Positions 19,501-27,411 of a DNA stretch of 64,000 nt are shown here, piece after piece. The position numbers and the translations under genes were made by a program. The notes under the pieces were generated by a model that made no database searches, was not told the origin of the DNA, and was given only the letters and a program-made list of their open reading frames with translations. Source of the DNA: Chryseobacterium nepalense (GTDB lineage: Bacteria; Bacteroidota; Bacteroidia; Flavobacteriales; Weeksellaceae); the NCBI RefSeq assembly GCF_023195755.1, contig NZ_CP096203.1:1364001-1428000 (forward strand), given 5' to 3'. Position 1 is the first letter of the stretch. Every line of letters begins with the position of its first letter.

Positions 19501-19618
19501 TGACAAAGAAATGGCTCAAAAAGCTCAAGCAAATATTAGGGAGGATGTTAGTATGACGTTTAGAAAACCATACCCACAAGAGCAAGAAATTGGGTTACCT
19601 AGACATAAAATGACTTAA
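16565..19618 (+). CDS. DnaE-type DNA polymerase III alpha subunit (error-prone cassette member)
   Basis: 1017 residues. It has an N-terminal PHP domain (NCHSYHSLRYG, then ALTDINT, where the usual His after Asp is replaced), and a family C polymerase core with GRGSGANSIVSFCLGITDICP, the catalytic PDFDIDW acids at 345-349 and a third Asp at 480 (FEKFDILSQRGL). A helix-hairpin-helix region and an OB-fold (RGTMFFGTWID) follow. It is shorter than the replicative DnaE. It is a second alpha subunit, like ImuC/DnaE2 in mutasomes, and is co-transcribed with the Y-family polymerase (5-base gap). Neither ImuA nor ImuB is present. Confidence 0.9.
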   Translation: MFINCHSYHSLRYGTISIEELVQQAVESETKVLALTDINTITGIYDFYKLCKEYGIKPVVGVEVRVENELYYICLAKNRSSIGEVNRILTNYNCDGIEIPKTNPKLIDSYIIYPLSNLPEVLFENEFIGVKPEELNLLIKPELKKLISKMVVLQSVTFQTKREYNLHKILRAIDKNTLLTKLSADDYCGENEKFISISDLSKKYEHYPEIIENTKRILNDCEIEFDFSTPKNKKHYTDSKENDFKLLKQLAYKGLQQRYPNDKGIALARVEKELEVIDQLNFCGYFLITWDIIQYSNKMGFMHVGRGSGANSIVSFCLGITDICPLELDLYFERFLNLNRKTPPDFDIDWGWENRDTILRYIFNKYGKDHVAFCGTNVEFKYKSIFREVGKAFGLPKEELDILATKSINEHDDNSVFRSVHKYGKLLEKFPNQRSMHACGILIAEEPITNFTALEMPPKGFPIVQFDMHIAEDIGFEKFDILSQRGLGTINDTVKLIEEKRGIKVDIRNTAISKDEVRANEFLSKGKTIGCFYIESPAMRGLLRRLKCENYKVLVAASSIIRPGVAQSGMMKEYIFRHNNPDKFEYFHEVFEKELGETYGIMVYQEDVIKIALHFGGLSAPDGDILRRAMSGKGRSLSALQKVKDHFFESCKQIGHSEQLSKEVYRQIESFAGYSFCKAHSASYAVESYQSLYLKVYYPLEFMVSVINNQGGFYRTEVYIHEARMSGAKIMNPCVNKSEYKTTLYDDEVYLGLMHLEKLEIRLGHFIPEERKKNGDFKSLEDFVKRVPVGVETIQILIFIGAFRFTGKQKHELLIEVRFLLSENKFDFRYLTLLEEPPKNYKLPKVDRHKYEDAFDEIEILGFPVSYSPFDILQTKYRGSVMAKDLIKHHKQEVKMLAYLISRKHVPTKRGTMFFGTWIDAEGEYFDTAHFSDCLEKYPFQGGGCYLLLGTVEVDFHFPTITITKMAKMPFIPDPRYSLDKEMAQKAQANIREDVSMTFRKPYPQEQEIGLPRHKMT

Positions 19619-19763
19619 CAATGGTTAAAAAAGAATTAAGAAAATTTTTCAAAATTTATATAAATATATAGCTTTGTATATAAATATCCAATTAAATAGG
19701 TGAGCTATAAATATGTGACTTTGTTTTTGTAAGTCCATTAGAAAAAGATGAATATCTTTGCAA

Positions 19764-20675
19764 TTAAAAATCTTGCTTATTAATGACAGCTTCATATTTT
19801 GCTTTTTTAAGCACTTCAATATAGTCTTTGTTAATCTCCATCATAAAATTAACATATTCATCCACCCCTAATAAATCATAAATGAAATTATTCCCTTGAT
19901 ATGCATTAGGATCATTTGTAGCCAAATATTCAATATATTTTGGATGTTCCGCAAGTAATATTTTAGCATTTTTATTAACTTTTTCCATCGCTGTTGTTAC
20001 TTCCTGAAATGAAGAATCTGTATAACGAATATAATAGAGACAGTCATCGAAGTCGTTATGCTTATGATAACCTAATGGCTGGCTGTGTCCAACCCATTTA
20101 TGGAGTTTAATAGAAAATAAATCAGAACCAACATTGATAGGAAAATTTAATCCGTCAGCATCATCATATAATAATACATTTTCATTTTTATAGTATAGAT
20201 TTAATATAAAAAGAGCAGACATGATGTCAAAAAGATATTTAATACTACCAAAACCTAATGAATTTGCCCTATCATGTTTTAAATTTTGATAAGAATTATT
20301 CCAGCTGTATGTCTGTTTTCCATGAATAGTACTAATTTCATTCTGAATAAATGGAGTAAGCTCCTTATTGGTCTGAAAGCAATTAGAAGAACTAATTAGA
20401 ACTATTTTTGATTCTAATCTCCATAAAGGGATTAAATGAGCAAGTGCATCAGTGTCATATTTAATATTCGTTGTTTTAGTGCCACCATTTTGTTTATACA
20501 ATTCTTTTGAAATAGATTCAATCTCTGCCGAAGCACGTAATATAAGATCAGAGATTTGCGAAGAATATACATTAAGTTGGTTATCATCAATATGAATAGA
20601 ATAACTGAGGTCTAAAACTCCTCTTTCTAGATTTTTATAAACAGGCCAGTAAATGTTTGACATACTCTTATTCAA
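19764..20675 (-). CDS. Uncharacterised HEPN-like protein
   Basis: 303 residues, soluble, mostly helical. The N-terminal half (YWPVYKNLERGVLDLSYSI, then SSQISDLILRASAEIESISKELY) and the stretch NLKHDRANSLGFGSIKYLFDIMSALFILN resemble HEPN-type helical bundles, where a KHDR motif follows a helix. A strict RX4-6H ribonuclease motif is not seen. No family can be named with confidence. It lies 87 bases downstream of the alpha/beta hydrolase on the same strand, so the two may form a unit. Convergent with the dnaE-like gene. Confidence 0.55.
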   Translation of the reverse strand: MNKSMSNIYWPVYKNLERGVLDLSYSIHIDDNQLNVYSSQISDLILRASAEIESISKELYKQNGGTKTTNIKYDTDALAHLIPLWRLESKIVLISSSNCFQTNKELTPFIQNEISTIHGKQTYSWNNSYQNLKHDRANSLGFGSIKYLFDIMSALFILNLYYKNENVLLYDDADGLNFPINVGSDLFSIKLHKWVGHSQPLGYHKHNDFDDCLYYIRYTDSSFQEVTTAMEKVNKNAKILLAEHPKYIEYLATNDPNAYQGNNFIYDLLGVDEYVNFMMEINKDYIEVLKKAKYEAVINKQDF

Positions 20676-20762
20676 ATTTTAAGGTTAATAGTTGTTTTTA
20701 ATTTTTTAACTTGAGTTTAATACATAGTAATATATATAATTATTTTATTCGTATTGTTTCTT

Positions 20763-22244
20763 TTACTCTGGAAAATACCAAAGTTCAGAAGGCTTTTTCC
20801 TAAGATTTCTTTTTTCAGGATTATTTACACCATCAAGCACTAGAAATAAGTCATTTAGCAGTAGCTTAGTATCGAAGATATAACTATGAGTATCAGGACT
20901 AATCACATTTGATGCATCAATAGTATATAAGTCGGTACTTGTGAAAGCATACTTTCCACCTTGTCCTAAACGAGTTAAATCCCTTAGTGTTTCAGATGTT
21001 TTTAAAGCAAAATCCTTGTCAGATACATACATTGTTCTGTTTTTACCGACACTTTTAAAAACAGGTAGAATTTCCTTTTTAAAAACATTTTGGTCAATAT
21101 CAGGTGCTGCAAGAATAATTTGGTCTATTTTCCTTATTACTTCATCATATTTTTCATTACGAGCAAGCTCTTTTAGCGTAGATGTTACAAGCATATTACC
21201 CATGCTATGTGCTATTATATGAAGTTTATCTATATCTGTTTTTTTAACGATTGAGTGAATGAAATCAGCAAGAGAAGTTATGCTAGCACTCGCCATATCC
21301 ATATCTCTAACATATCCCAAGGTCTTACCTGCAGATGGCCAGCTAAAAAAACCTGTAACACCTTTAAAGTTTAGGTCATAAGCAATTTGTCCAGTTCTCC
21401 ATGCAGTTTCGGCAAATGTGTTATTATAGCCATGCACAAAAAGTAAAAATGAATTTTCATCATTCTTCTTTAGATTGTCGATCATTTCATTATAAAATTT
21501 ATCTCCATCTAATTCTTGGATAGCATCTAATAATATATGTTTACTTTTTTTTTCTCTAAGAGACCAAAATAAAATTTTTCCAGGTCTTTCAATTCTTCCT
21601 ACTTTATGACTTTTTGGTATACTAATAATGCATCTTCCAAGATTTAAACATTCGTCTTCTTCTATGTTATTACCAAAGTAGTCGTTAAAATCATTTTTAC
21701 CAGTTTTTTTTCTATTAGTCCCATAGAATATATTTACGGTATGCTCAAGAACTTTTTCTTCAGATTTTACTATATTTTCTTGAATGTAATCACCATTTAG
21801 TTCCGAACCTAAAACTTCCTTCTCCATATTATCGTAATTAAAAAACGAGTTATCAAATATATTATCTAGATTGTTTGGTAATTGTTTGTTTTGAGAAAAT
21901 ATTTTAGATAGAGATGTTTGAAGTTTTTCTTTAAATCTATTATTTATAACGTATACAAATGTACTGGAAGATAGTTTACTATTGAATTTTAATGTTTCAA
22001 TATTCTCATTCTGGTATAAAAATCGAATAGTTCCAGATAAATTTTCTTTATTTTTTTTAACAATACCTGTAAGTTTTAATTCTAATTGAGCATTAAACTC
22101 AAATTGTAAATAATAAAAATTTAAATTATTATTAAATGAAAATCGTTTTTCTTTATTGTTTATTAATAAGCATAACCTACTAACATTAGAATTAAGTTCA
22201 ATGATACATGTTATCTTATTCTGGAAAAAATTAACAGAGTCCAT
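20763..22244 (-). CDS. DUF900-type alpha/beta hydrolase with an extra N-terminal domain
   Basis: 493 residues. Residues about 165-470 match the DUF900 esterase/lipase group: VNIFYGTNRKK, LLFVHGYNNTFAETAWRTGQIAYDL, FFSWPSAGKTLGY, and the nucleophile elbow IIAHSMGN with Ser348, then AAPDID and a C-terminal His in the SPDTHSYIF region. The first ~150 residues form a beta-rich N-terminal part not recognised. No signal peptide, so it acts in the cytosol; substrate unknown. Being on an accessory element next to a HEPN-like protein, a role as effector (lipid or ester cleavage) is possible but unproven. Confidence 0.8.
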   Translation of the reverse strand: MDSVNFFQNKITCIIELNSNVSRLCLLINNKEKRFSFNNNLNFYYLQFEFNAQLELKLTGIVKKNKENLSGTIRFLYQNENIETLKFNSKLSSSTFVYVINNRFKEKLQTSLSKIFSQNKQLPNNLDNIFDNSFFNYDNMEKEVLGSELNGDYIQENIVKSEEKVLEHTVNIFYGTNRKKTGKNDFNDYFGNNIEEDECLNLGRCIISIPKSHKVGRIERPGKILFWSLREKKSKHILLDAIQELDGDKFYNEMIDNLKKNDENSFLLFVHGYNNTFAETAWRTGQIAYDLNFKGVTGFFSWPSAGKTLGYVRDMDMASASITSLADFIHSIVKKTDIDKLHIIAHSMGNMLVTSTLKELARNEKYDEVIRKIDQIILAAPDIDQNVFKKEILPVFKSVGKNRTMYVSDKDFALKTSETLRDLTRLGQGGKYAFTSTDLYTIDASNVISPDTHSYIFDTKLLLNDLFLVLDGVNNPEKRNLRKKPSELWYFPE

Positions 22245-22510
22245 AATTAAAGTTTGTCATAGTTAGTTTGTTCTAAATTTACGATTTTTTTTAATTAATG
22301 AATTATTTTTTCCTTCTCCCTATTTAATAAGCTATGGATACTCAACATAAATTAAGAAATACCTAATTATCTGCTTATATAAAATTTATATCAATAAGAA
22401 AATCAACTACCCCACAAACAAAATAATTAAATTCAGATGATTCGTATTTTTTTTTATTTTTGTATTTGAATTTTATCGAAAAAATATAAAGCGTTAGCTT
22501 TTATTCTGTT
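22245..22510. other. AT-rich gap upstream of the structured region
   Basis: No gene. It must hold the promoter of the minus-strand hydrolase gene. Together with the folded region that follows it makes a 460-base stretch without a coding sequence. Confidence 0.4.
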
Positions 22511-22625
22511 AATAGGAAATCTCGCAAATTAACTAAAGTTACACAGGATAAACAGTTGATGCCTCCACCTATGGCGTGGAGGCTATTCTTGTTTGTGTAA
22601 CACGGTTTCGCGAGAACCTCCTATT
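22511..22625 (+). ncRNA. Highly structured, probably non-coding RNA-like region
   Basis: Nested, mutually compatible inverted repeats make one long rod: AATAGGA (22511-22517) with TCCTATT (22619-22625); TCTCGC (22520-22525) with GCGAGA (22610-22615); GTTACACA (22538-22545) with TGTGTAAC (22594-22601); AACA (22551-22554) with TGTT (22590-22593); and GCCTCCAC (22561-22568) with GTGGAGGC (22576-22583) around a 7-base loop. It is much more GC-rich than its surroundings. It could be a small RNA, a structured leader of the plus-strand gene at 22707, a replication or transfer origin, or a MITE; no family was recognised. Strand is a guess. Confidence 0.5.
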
Positions 22626-22706
22626 TACAAATTAAGTTTAGTCCTTCACGCTTTTTGCATTTACAAACCTTTCACTTTAGGGGCTGAGTGATATAATAAA
22701 TCGCAT

Positions 22707-23627
22707 ATGAAAAAGTTTATTCTTTCCGCATCTTTATTAATCGGAACTTTTTGTTTTTCTCAATCAGTTACTAAAAAGTACAATTCATTTTATGATAGAT
22801 ATGAGTACTTTGACCCAAACGGGAATATGATTAGCTATGAAAAGTATAACAGCTTAGCTAAACAATGGGAGATGTACAATGTTGACGGCTCAAACATTTC
22901 AAGTAATTCCAGACAACCCACACAATATCGTGCCCCACAACAATTAAGCATTTCAGGATTAGGAAATGCAATGACAGCAAAGCAAAATAGATATGACAAT
23001 AATGTTCAGCAAGTTCAAAGTACCGTAAATTCAATCTCTAATCAAATCAATAATTTAAATGTAACGGACGAACAAAGGCAACTTATACACGATACTTTTC
23101 AAAAAAGCTGTGTTAATGAAGTAAATCGAACAAGAATTAATTACTCATCAGCCAATGAAACCAACCGTGTTATACAATGGCTGTATGATTCTATAAATAC
23201 CATTATTAAAAATGTAACAGCTTCTTCCATTGTCAGCTCTAATAACAGTACTAATTACCAAAACAATCCTTCAAATGATTATAGTAGTGACGGCAAGATA
23301 AAAGCTAATTATGGTAGAACCTTACCTGTCTATAATATTGCCATTTTTGATAAGAATAATCGCAGACTAAAAGACGAAACAATTATTAGTGATTCTTATG
23401 TAATTATAAATGAAAATCGAATTGATTTTAAAAGGGCTGATGGATTTGTCACTTATAGAGATTTATATAATAAGGTTTATAATGAGCAAAAAAAAGGTTA
23501 TACATATTTATCAACTACAGGCGCTGTATTTATACATGATGATTTAAAATATATTGAATTTTTCACTAATAATTTAGGAGAGGGAGAAAATTACACTTAT
23601 TACATTACACCATCGGGGAATAGATAG
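22707..23627 (+). CDS. Secreted protein of unknown function
   Basis: 306 residues with a signal peptide (MKKFILSASLLIGTFCFSQ). The mature N-terminus has a short repeat-like motif (KYNSFYDRYEYFDPNGNMI followed by YEKYNSLAKQWEMYNVDG), then a Gln/Asn/Ser-rich helical middle (residues about 70-190) and a C-terminal domain with beta-type sequence (ANYGRTLPVYNIAIFDKNNR). Probably periplasmic or surface exposed. A 47-residue frame follows 5 bases after its stop. The structured region at 22511-22625 lies about 80 bases upstream. Confidence 0.7.
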   Translation: MKKFILSASLLIGTFCFSQSVTKKYNSFYDRYEYFDPNGNMISYEKYNSLAKQWEMYNVDGSNISSNSRQPTQYRAPQQLSISGLGNAMTAKQNRYDNNVQQVQSTVNSISNQINNLNVTDEQRQLIHDTFQKSCVNEVNRTRINYSSANETNRVIQWLYDSINTIIKNVTASSIVSSNNSTNYQNNPSNDYSSDGKIKANYGRTLPVYNIAIFDKNNRRLKDETIISDSYVIINENRIDFKRADGFVTYRDLYNKVYNEQKKGYTYLSTTGAVFIHDDLKYIEFFTNNLGEGENYTYYITPSGNR

Positions 23628-23632
23628 ACGCA

Positions 23633-23776
23633 ATGAATATAATCAAAGATACGATTAACGTGATCAATTCTGAATTTCCCATTCGGTATGTATTAAGATT
23701 GATAGCTATTGTGATATTGCAACGCGTCTATAAGTTGCATGATATGGGACAGGCTAGAGATTACGAAGCCGTTTGA
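23633..23776 (+). CDS. Possible small protein, 47 residues
   Basis: ATG to TGA frame 5 bases after the stop of the secreted protein, so it would be translationally coupled. It has a hydrophobic amphipathic stretch (PIRYVLRLIAIVILQRVYKL) and a polar tail. Not recognised; it could also be the 3' remnant of a larger gene. Confidence 0.3.
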   Translation: MNIIKDTINVINSEFPIRYVLRLIAIVILQRVYKLHDMGQARDYEAV

Positions 23777-23816
23777 GACGCAACTAGATATATTAACATA
23801 AAACCATAACATTATT

Positions 23817-24256
23817 ATGAAAAGACTTTTTTTCAAAGCTATAACGATAGCATTATCGCTAACAGCTACAATATTAATTACAAATTGCTCGGGCAACAAT
23901 GACGATGATAACATCCCAACCAATCAACAACTTTTTACAACTCAATATTTCACCCACCAACATGGATTCAAGGCACTTGGGGCGTCACCAATGGAACAAC
24001 TTCTAACAAACTTTATAAGTCTACAGCAGATGATTTTATCTTACTGACAAATGTAAGCGAACAGAGTATGACGGGAACAATTAAATCAAGTCCGAACGGT
24101 GGCAGTGTTGACGAGACTGTTAACAACAGTACACAATATAACTTTATCATAAAATATAACATTACAACCACAACACAAAGTTTCGAGTTCAGAAAAGTTT
24201 CAACAACTCAGATTCAGTGGAAAGATAATAATACGGAACATGGTTTGACTTGGTAA
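23817..24256 (+). pseudogene. Frameshifted small lipoprotein gene
   Basis: The first frame (from 23817) begins with a lipoprotein signal (MKRLFFKAITIALSLTATILITNCSG, Cys in the lipobox) and an acidic DDDN linker, but then runs into out-of-family sequence and stops at 24047. The -1 frame is open from about 23912 to 24256 and reads HPPTWIQGTWGV, a wording typical of lipocalin-like lipoproteins of Flavobacteriia, and continues to the C-terminus. One added base around 23925-23940 would restore a single ~147-residue protein. No A_AAA_AAG-type slippery site lies in the overlap, so mutation or sequencing error is more likely than recoding. Confidence 0.65.
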
Positions 24257-24317
24257 AAATGTAGTAATTAAACCTTATGAGCTGAGTTTTTACAGAAAAT
24301 ACCAATATTATCAATAG

Positions 24318-24352
24318 AGTCCATCTCACAACTAGTGAAGACGGACTTTTTT
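24318..24352 (+). terminator. Rho-independent terminator after the lipoprotein gene
   Basis: Imperfect stem: AGTCC with GGACT and TCT-CAC with GTGAAGA, then a run of six T. Similar in sequence to the terminator at 60860-60895. Confidence 0.7.
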
Positions 24353-24556
24353 ATGACTTTTCTCGACCTTCTTTCGGAGAATAATTTTTACACGGTTGAT
24401 TCTCCCAGTTCCCACATTATTTAGTTTTGACAATGACTCTTCTTATTTAGAATATTAAATTAAAAAATCAGGGAAAACACCTATTTATAAAATAGAGATT
24501 TTAACGATATTGTTACCTCAAATTTATTAGTATTTAAACATTTATATAAAAATAAC

Positions 24557-26026
24557 ATGAAAAACTTAACAGACGCAAGAAATAAAATAATAAATCTAAA
24601 AGAGTCTAAAACATTAACACTTGTTTCTGATTCCCACTATCTAAACGATAATACTTTTTTTCTAGAAAAAGATAATTCTAAATATACATTTGTTACAAAA
24701 TCAGACGTTATTCCAGGGGTGCAAAACCACAAAGAATTACATTTTGAAAAAGGTAAAGAATATACTTTAACAAATGAGACTGAAAATTATTATTTTGATG
24801 GGAGTAATATTTTTTTAACAAATATAGATTATACTGACGACAATAAAAAAATAGTCAAAGGAGTAATCAATGCACTGTCAACTGTAAAGGATATTGAACG
24901 GAAAAAAAAATTATTTAAAAGATTTATTCTTCCATTAGAGGAAAAAAAATTACAATTAAATGATTTCGAAAAATCATCTTTCACAGCAGCTATTAATGAA
25001 AAAACTTTATACAAGCACTATATTAAAATTAGTGCTTTAAACTATAATTTTGAAGTTTATGAGATAAAACTAGAATTATCAAATTATATATTTATTGATT
25101 GTGATGCAGAGATAGAAGAAAAGGTATTTCAAAAAATATGTTTTAACATTTTATTAGCTATTGCATTTATTAAAGGTAATCTTTATCACAATGAAGCATA
25201 TATATTCGGTTATGAAGAAAATAAACTAGAGAATGCTGTAGAAATTTCTTATTATTCCATGAATGTAGAAATTGAAAGTAATATTCCAATTTTTACAACT
25301 AACATGTACAATGTCTATAGAGAAGAATTCAATGCTATGAACGATGATGAAAAAGATACAACTTTTAAAAAATCGTACCAATCTGATGTATATAATTTTG
25401 ATTCAGGGATATTATCTAATCTTATTAATTTGCTCTGTGAAGAAGAAAAAGTTCAAAGAACTGCCATTTTATTTTTATATGCTCATATAGCATCACTTGA
25501 AGTAAGATTACCGAATTATTTTGTTGCATTGGAAGCCATAACAAGTTATGTTGTAAAAACTAAAAAGAAGGATAACAAGAGATTAAATCCTATTAAAGAC
25601 AACGAAATTGCTCAAACTCTTATTTCAGATATAATAGGACACATAGAGAAATATACCAATGAAAATAATTTAACATCAGATGATATAAATATTGAGATTC
25701 TGAAAAGAAAATTAGATTCATTAAATTCACCACCTAATGCCGACAAACTATCAGAACCTTTTGCATTAGTAGGATACAATTTAACTGATGAACAAAGTAG
25801 AATATTAAAGCAACGTAATTCTTTCCTTCATGGAAGTTTTGTTAAATTTATTGATGATGATGCAGCTTTTAAAGAAGCTCTTTATGTAGGATTAAGAGTG
25901 CAATTTTTAATCTCTGTCTTAGTACTTAAATCTGCGAATTTTTCAGGAAAAATAATCAATTATGCAAAACTTTGGGATTATATGACTGATAAAAAAGTCA
26001 ATGAAGACAAATTAATAAAAGTTTAA
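24557..26026 (+). CDS. HEPN-domain protein with an RX4H motif
   Basis: 489 residues, soluble. The N-terminal ~150 residues are beta-rich and unrecognised; the C-terminal ~200 residues are helical and contain RNSFLHG with Arg420 and His425, the RX4H arrangement of HEPN ribonucleases. Such proteins serve in toxin-antitoxin and abortive-infection systems (ApeA-like proteins have a comparable size and layout). It faces the CHAT operon tail to tail (15-base gap), is strongly AT-rich, and has no partner gene on its strand. A ribonuclease effector is the best inference; assignment to a named system is not justified. Confidence 0.65.
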   Translation: MKNLTDARNKIINLKESKTLTLVSDSHYLNDNTFFLEKDNSKYTFVTKSDVIPGVQNHKELHFEKGKEYTLTNETENYYFDGSNIFLTNIDYTDDNKKIVKGVINALSTVKDIERKKKLFKRFILPLEEKKLQLNDFEKSSFTAAINEKTLYKHYIKISALNYNFEVYEIKLELSNYIFIDCDAEIEEKVFQKICFNILLAIAFIKGNLYHNEAYIFGYEENKLENAVEISYYSMNVEIESNIPIFTTNMYNVYREEFNAMNDDEKDTTFKKSYQSDVYNFDSGILSNLINLLCEEEKVQRTAILFLYAHIASLEVRLPNYFVALEAITSYVVKTKKKDNKRLNPIKDNEIAQTLISDIIGHIEKYTNENNLTSDDINIEILKRKLDSLNSPPNADKLSEPFALVGYNLTDEQSRILKQRNSFLHGSFVKFIDDDAAFKEALYVGLRVQFLISVLVLKSANFSGKIINYAKLWDYMTDKKVNEDKLIKV

Positions 26027-26041
26027 TTACTTTGCTGTTTT

Positions 26042-26695
26042 CTAATATGCGATTTTTAGAACCATGTCATTTCGAAAACTAAATAGCAATGATGCAAACT
26101 CCTTTGTTATTTGCTTATTCTTTAACAGAAAATTGAGTTCTTTATTGATAAAGAACTCAATTATTTTTTTTATACTTTTTAAAGTGTATATACTTGTAGG
26201 AATAGTTTCTTTAATAGCTTTAATAATTGCAGTACAGTAAATTGCATTAAAATAGTCAATATCTTCTTTGCTCAGAGTTCCATAATTATCCCTAGCCCCG
26301 TTTTCAACTTCATTTCTTAATTGTTCCATCGAACTCAATATATTTCCGAATCCTAAAATTTCTTTATGAGTATTCAATCTCGTGACAAATTGATTTGAAT
26401 TACAGCTTAGTAGAATTACTTTTTTCTCTTTGAATAAGACATTTCCAGATTCTGAATCAATGAAAATATTCTGAGGAAAATCAATACCTTCTGGACCATA
26501 TAAGCCTGTTGAATGACCATGTCCAAGAAATAATATCAAGCTATTATCTGGTATAGATTTTAATAACTCTAATATTTCCTTTTTAGAAATTTCCGCTGGA
26601 AGAAACACATGATAATTTTGAGGAAATTCGGATTTAAAAACCTCCAAAAATGATGTTGTTTCATCTAAAGCATGAATTATATAAAAGTCATCCAT
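26042..26695 (-). CDS. CHAT/caspase-like cysteine protease
   Basis: 217 residues. The caspase-fold dyad is visible: His59 in LILFLGHGHSTGLYG and Cys98 in KKVILLSCNSNQF, each at the end of a hydrophobic strand as in CHAT proteases. The remaining ~110 residues are helical. It has no TPR or other fused sensor, so the regulator must act in trans. It is the last gene of an operon and overlaps the receiver-like gene by 8 bases (ATGGATGA). In known conflict systems CHAT proteases are effectors that cut host proteins or activate a toxin; that role here is inference. Confidence 0.75.
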   Translation of the reverse strand: MDDFYIIHALDETTSFLEVFKSEFPQNYHVFLPAEISKKEILELLKSIPDNSLILFLGHGHSTGLYGPEGIDFPQNIFIDSESGNVLFKEKKVILLSCNSNQFVTRLNTHKEILGFGNILSSMEQLRNEVENGARDNYGTLSKEDIDYFNAIYCTAIIKAIKETIPTSIYTLKSIKKIIEFFINKELNFLLKNKQITKEFASLLFSFRNDMVLKIAY

Positions 26696-27410
26696 TTAAT
26701 TCCGTATAATTTGCAATTGACATTTCAATAAACTCTCTGATGAATTTTAATCCGAGATTATTATTCTCTGAAATTAAATCTATTAATTCTCCTATTTTTT
26801 TTCCGTCAAAAAAATCATTTCCAGTATTATGGAAAGTATTACTATCAAAGCTTGATAGTGTATTTAATACAATTAATGAAATTGTTTTGTTATTATATAT
26901 TAAAGTATTGATTTCACTAAATCTTGCTGCTCTTGTACAAAACTTCAGTTTCATTTCCAACAACATACTCAAGAGTTGTTTTGAATTTATTGGGTCTTGT
27001 GGATTTTCTTCTATTTCCTTTTTAATTTCTCCAATTAATACCTCACTAACTTCCTTTGACTTTCCTGAATATATTAAATATTGTATCTTTTTAAACTTTT
27101 CATGTTTATTAACCAATATTTTAATTATTTCAAGAGCATTTATTTCATTGTAATTATCAGTTTTTGGCAACATATTCCAATCTGATGCAATTAGATTAAT
27201 TTGTAATCCTCTTGTTTTTTCATCAATCATGCTCTCAAATTCTGTAATTTTAAAATTATTAGTCGCAACATCTAAAAAATCAGTTGGATTAATAAAAATC
27301 AAATTACAATCAACCCCAGCAACGCTGACATTTGATTTGTTCTGTTGTAATTCGTCAGATTCATCATCAAAAACAATGTAGTTCAACGGAATTTTATTAC
27401 TTGAAGCCAT
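26688..27410 (-). CDS. Receiver-like (CheY-fold) protein
   Basis: 240 residues. The N-terminal ~125 residues follow the receiver pattern: acidic triad in YIVFDDESDE (Asp15, Asp16, Glu17), a candidate phospho-acceptor Asp77 in LIASDWNMLP, and the Ser115/Lys117 pair in YLIYSGKSKE. An insertion between strands 1 and 3 makes it longer than ordinary receivers. The helical C-terminal half is not recognised and has no DNA-binding motif, so it probably signals to a protein. It starts one base after the kinase-like frame and overlaps the CHAT gene by 8 bases, which makes the protease the likely output. Confidence 0.6.
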   Translation of the reverse strand: MASSNKIPLNYIVFDDESDELQQNKSNVSVAGVDCNLIFINPTDFLDVATNNFKITEFESMIDEKTRGLQINLIASDWNMLPKTDNYNEINALEIIKILVNKHEKFKKIQYLIYSGKSKEVSEVLIGEIKKEIEENPQDPINSKQLLSMLLEMKLKFCTRAARFSEINTLIYNNKTISLIVLNTLSSFDSNTFHNTGNDFFDGKKIGELIDLISENNNLGLKFIREFIEMSIANYTELNG

Positions 27411-27411
27411 A

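Noticed and set aside
22511..22625. Retron msr-msd RNA
   Set aside because: The paired outer arms fit, but there is no reverse transcriptase gene near and no typical msd layout was recognised.
23900..23960. Recoding explanation for the lipoprotein frameshift
   Set aside because: No slippery heptamer in the right phase lies in the overlap of the two frames, so mutation or sequencing error is simpler.
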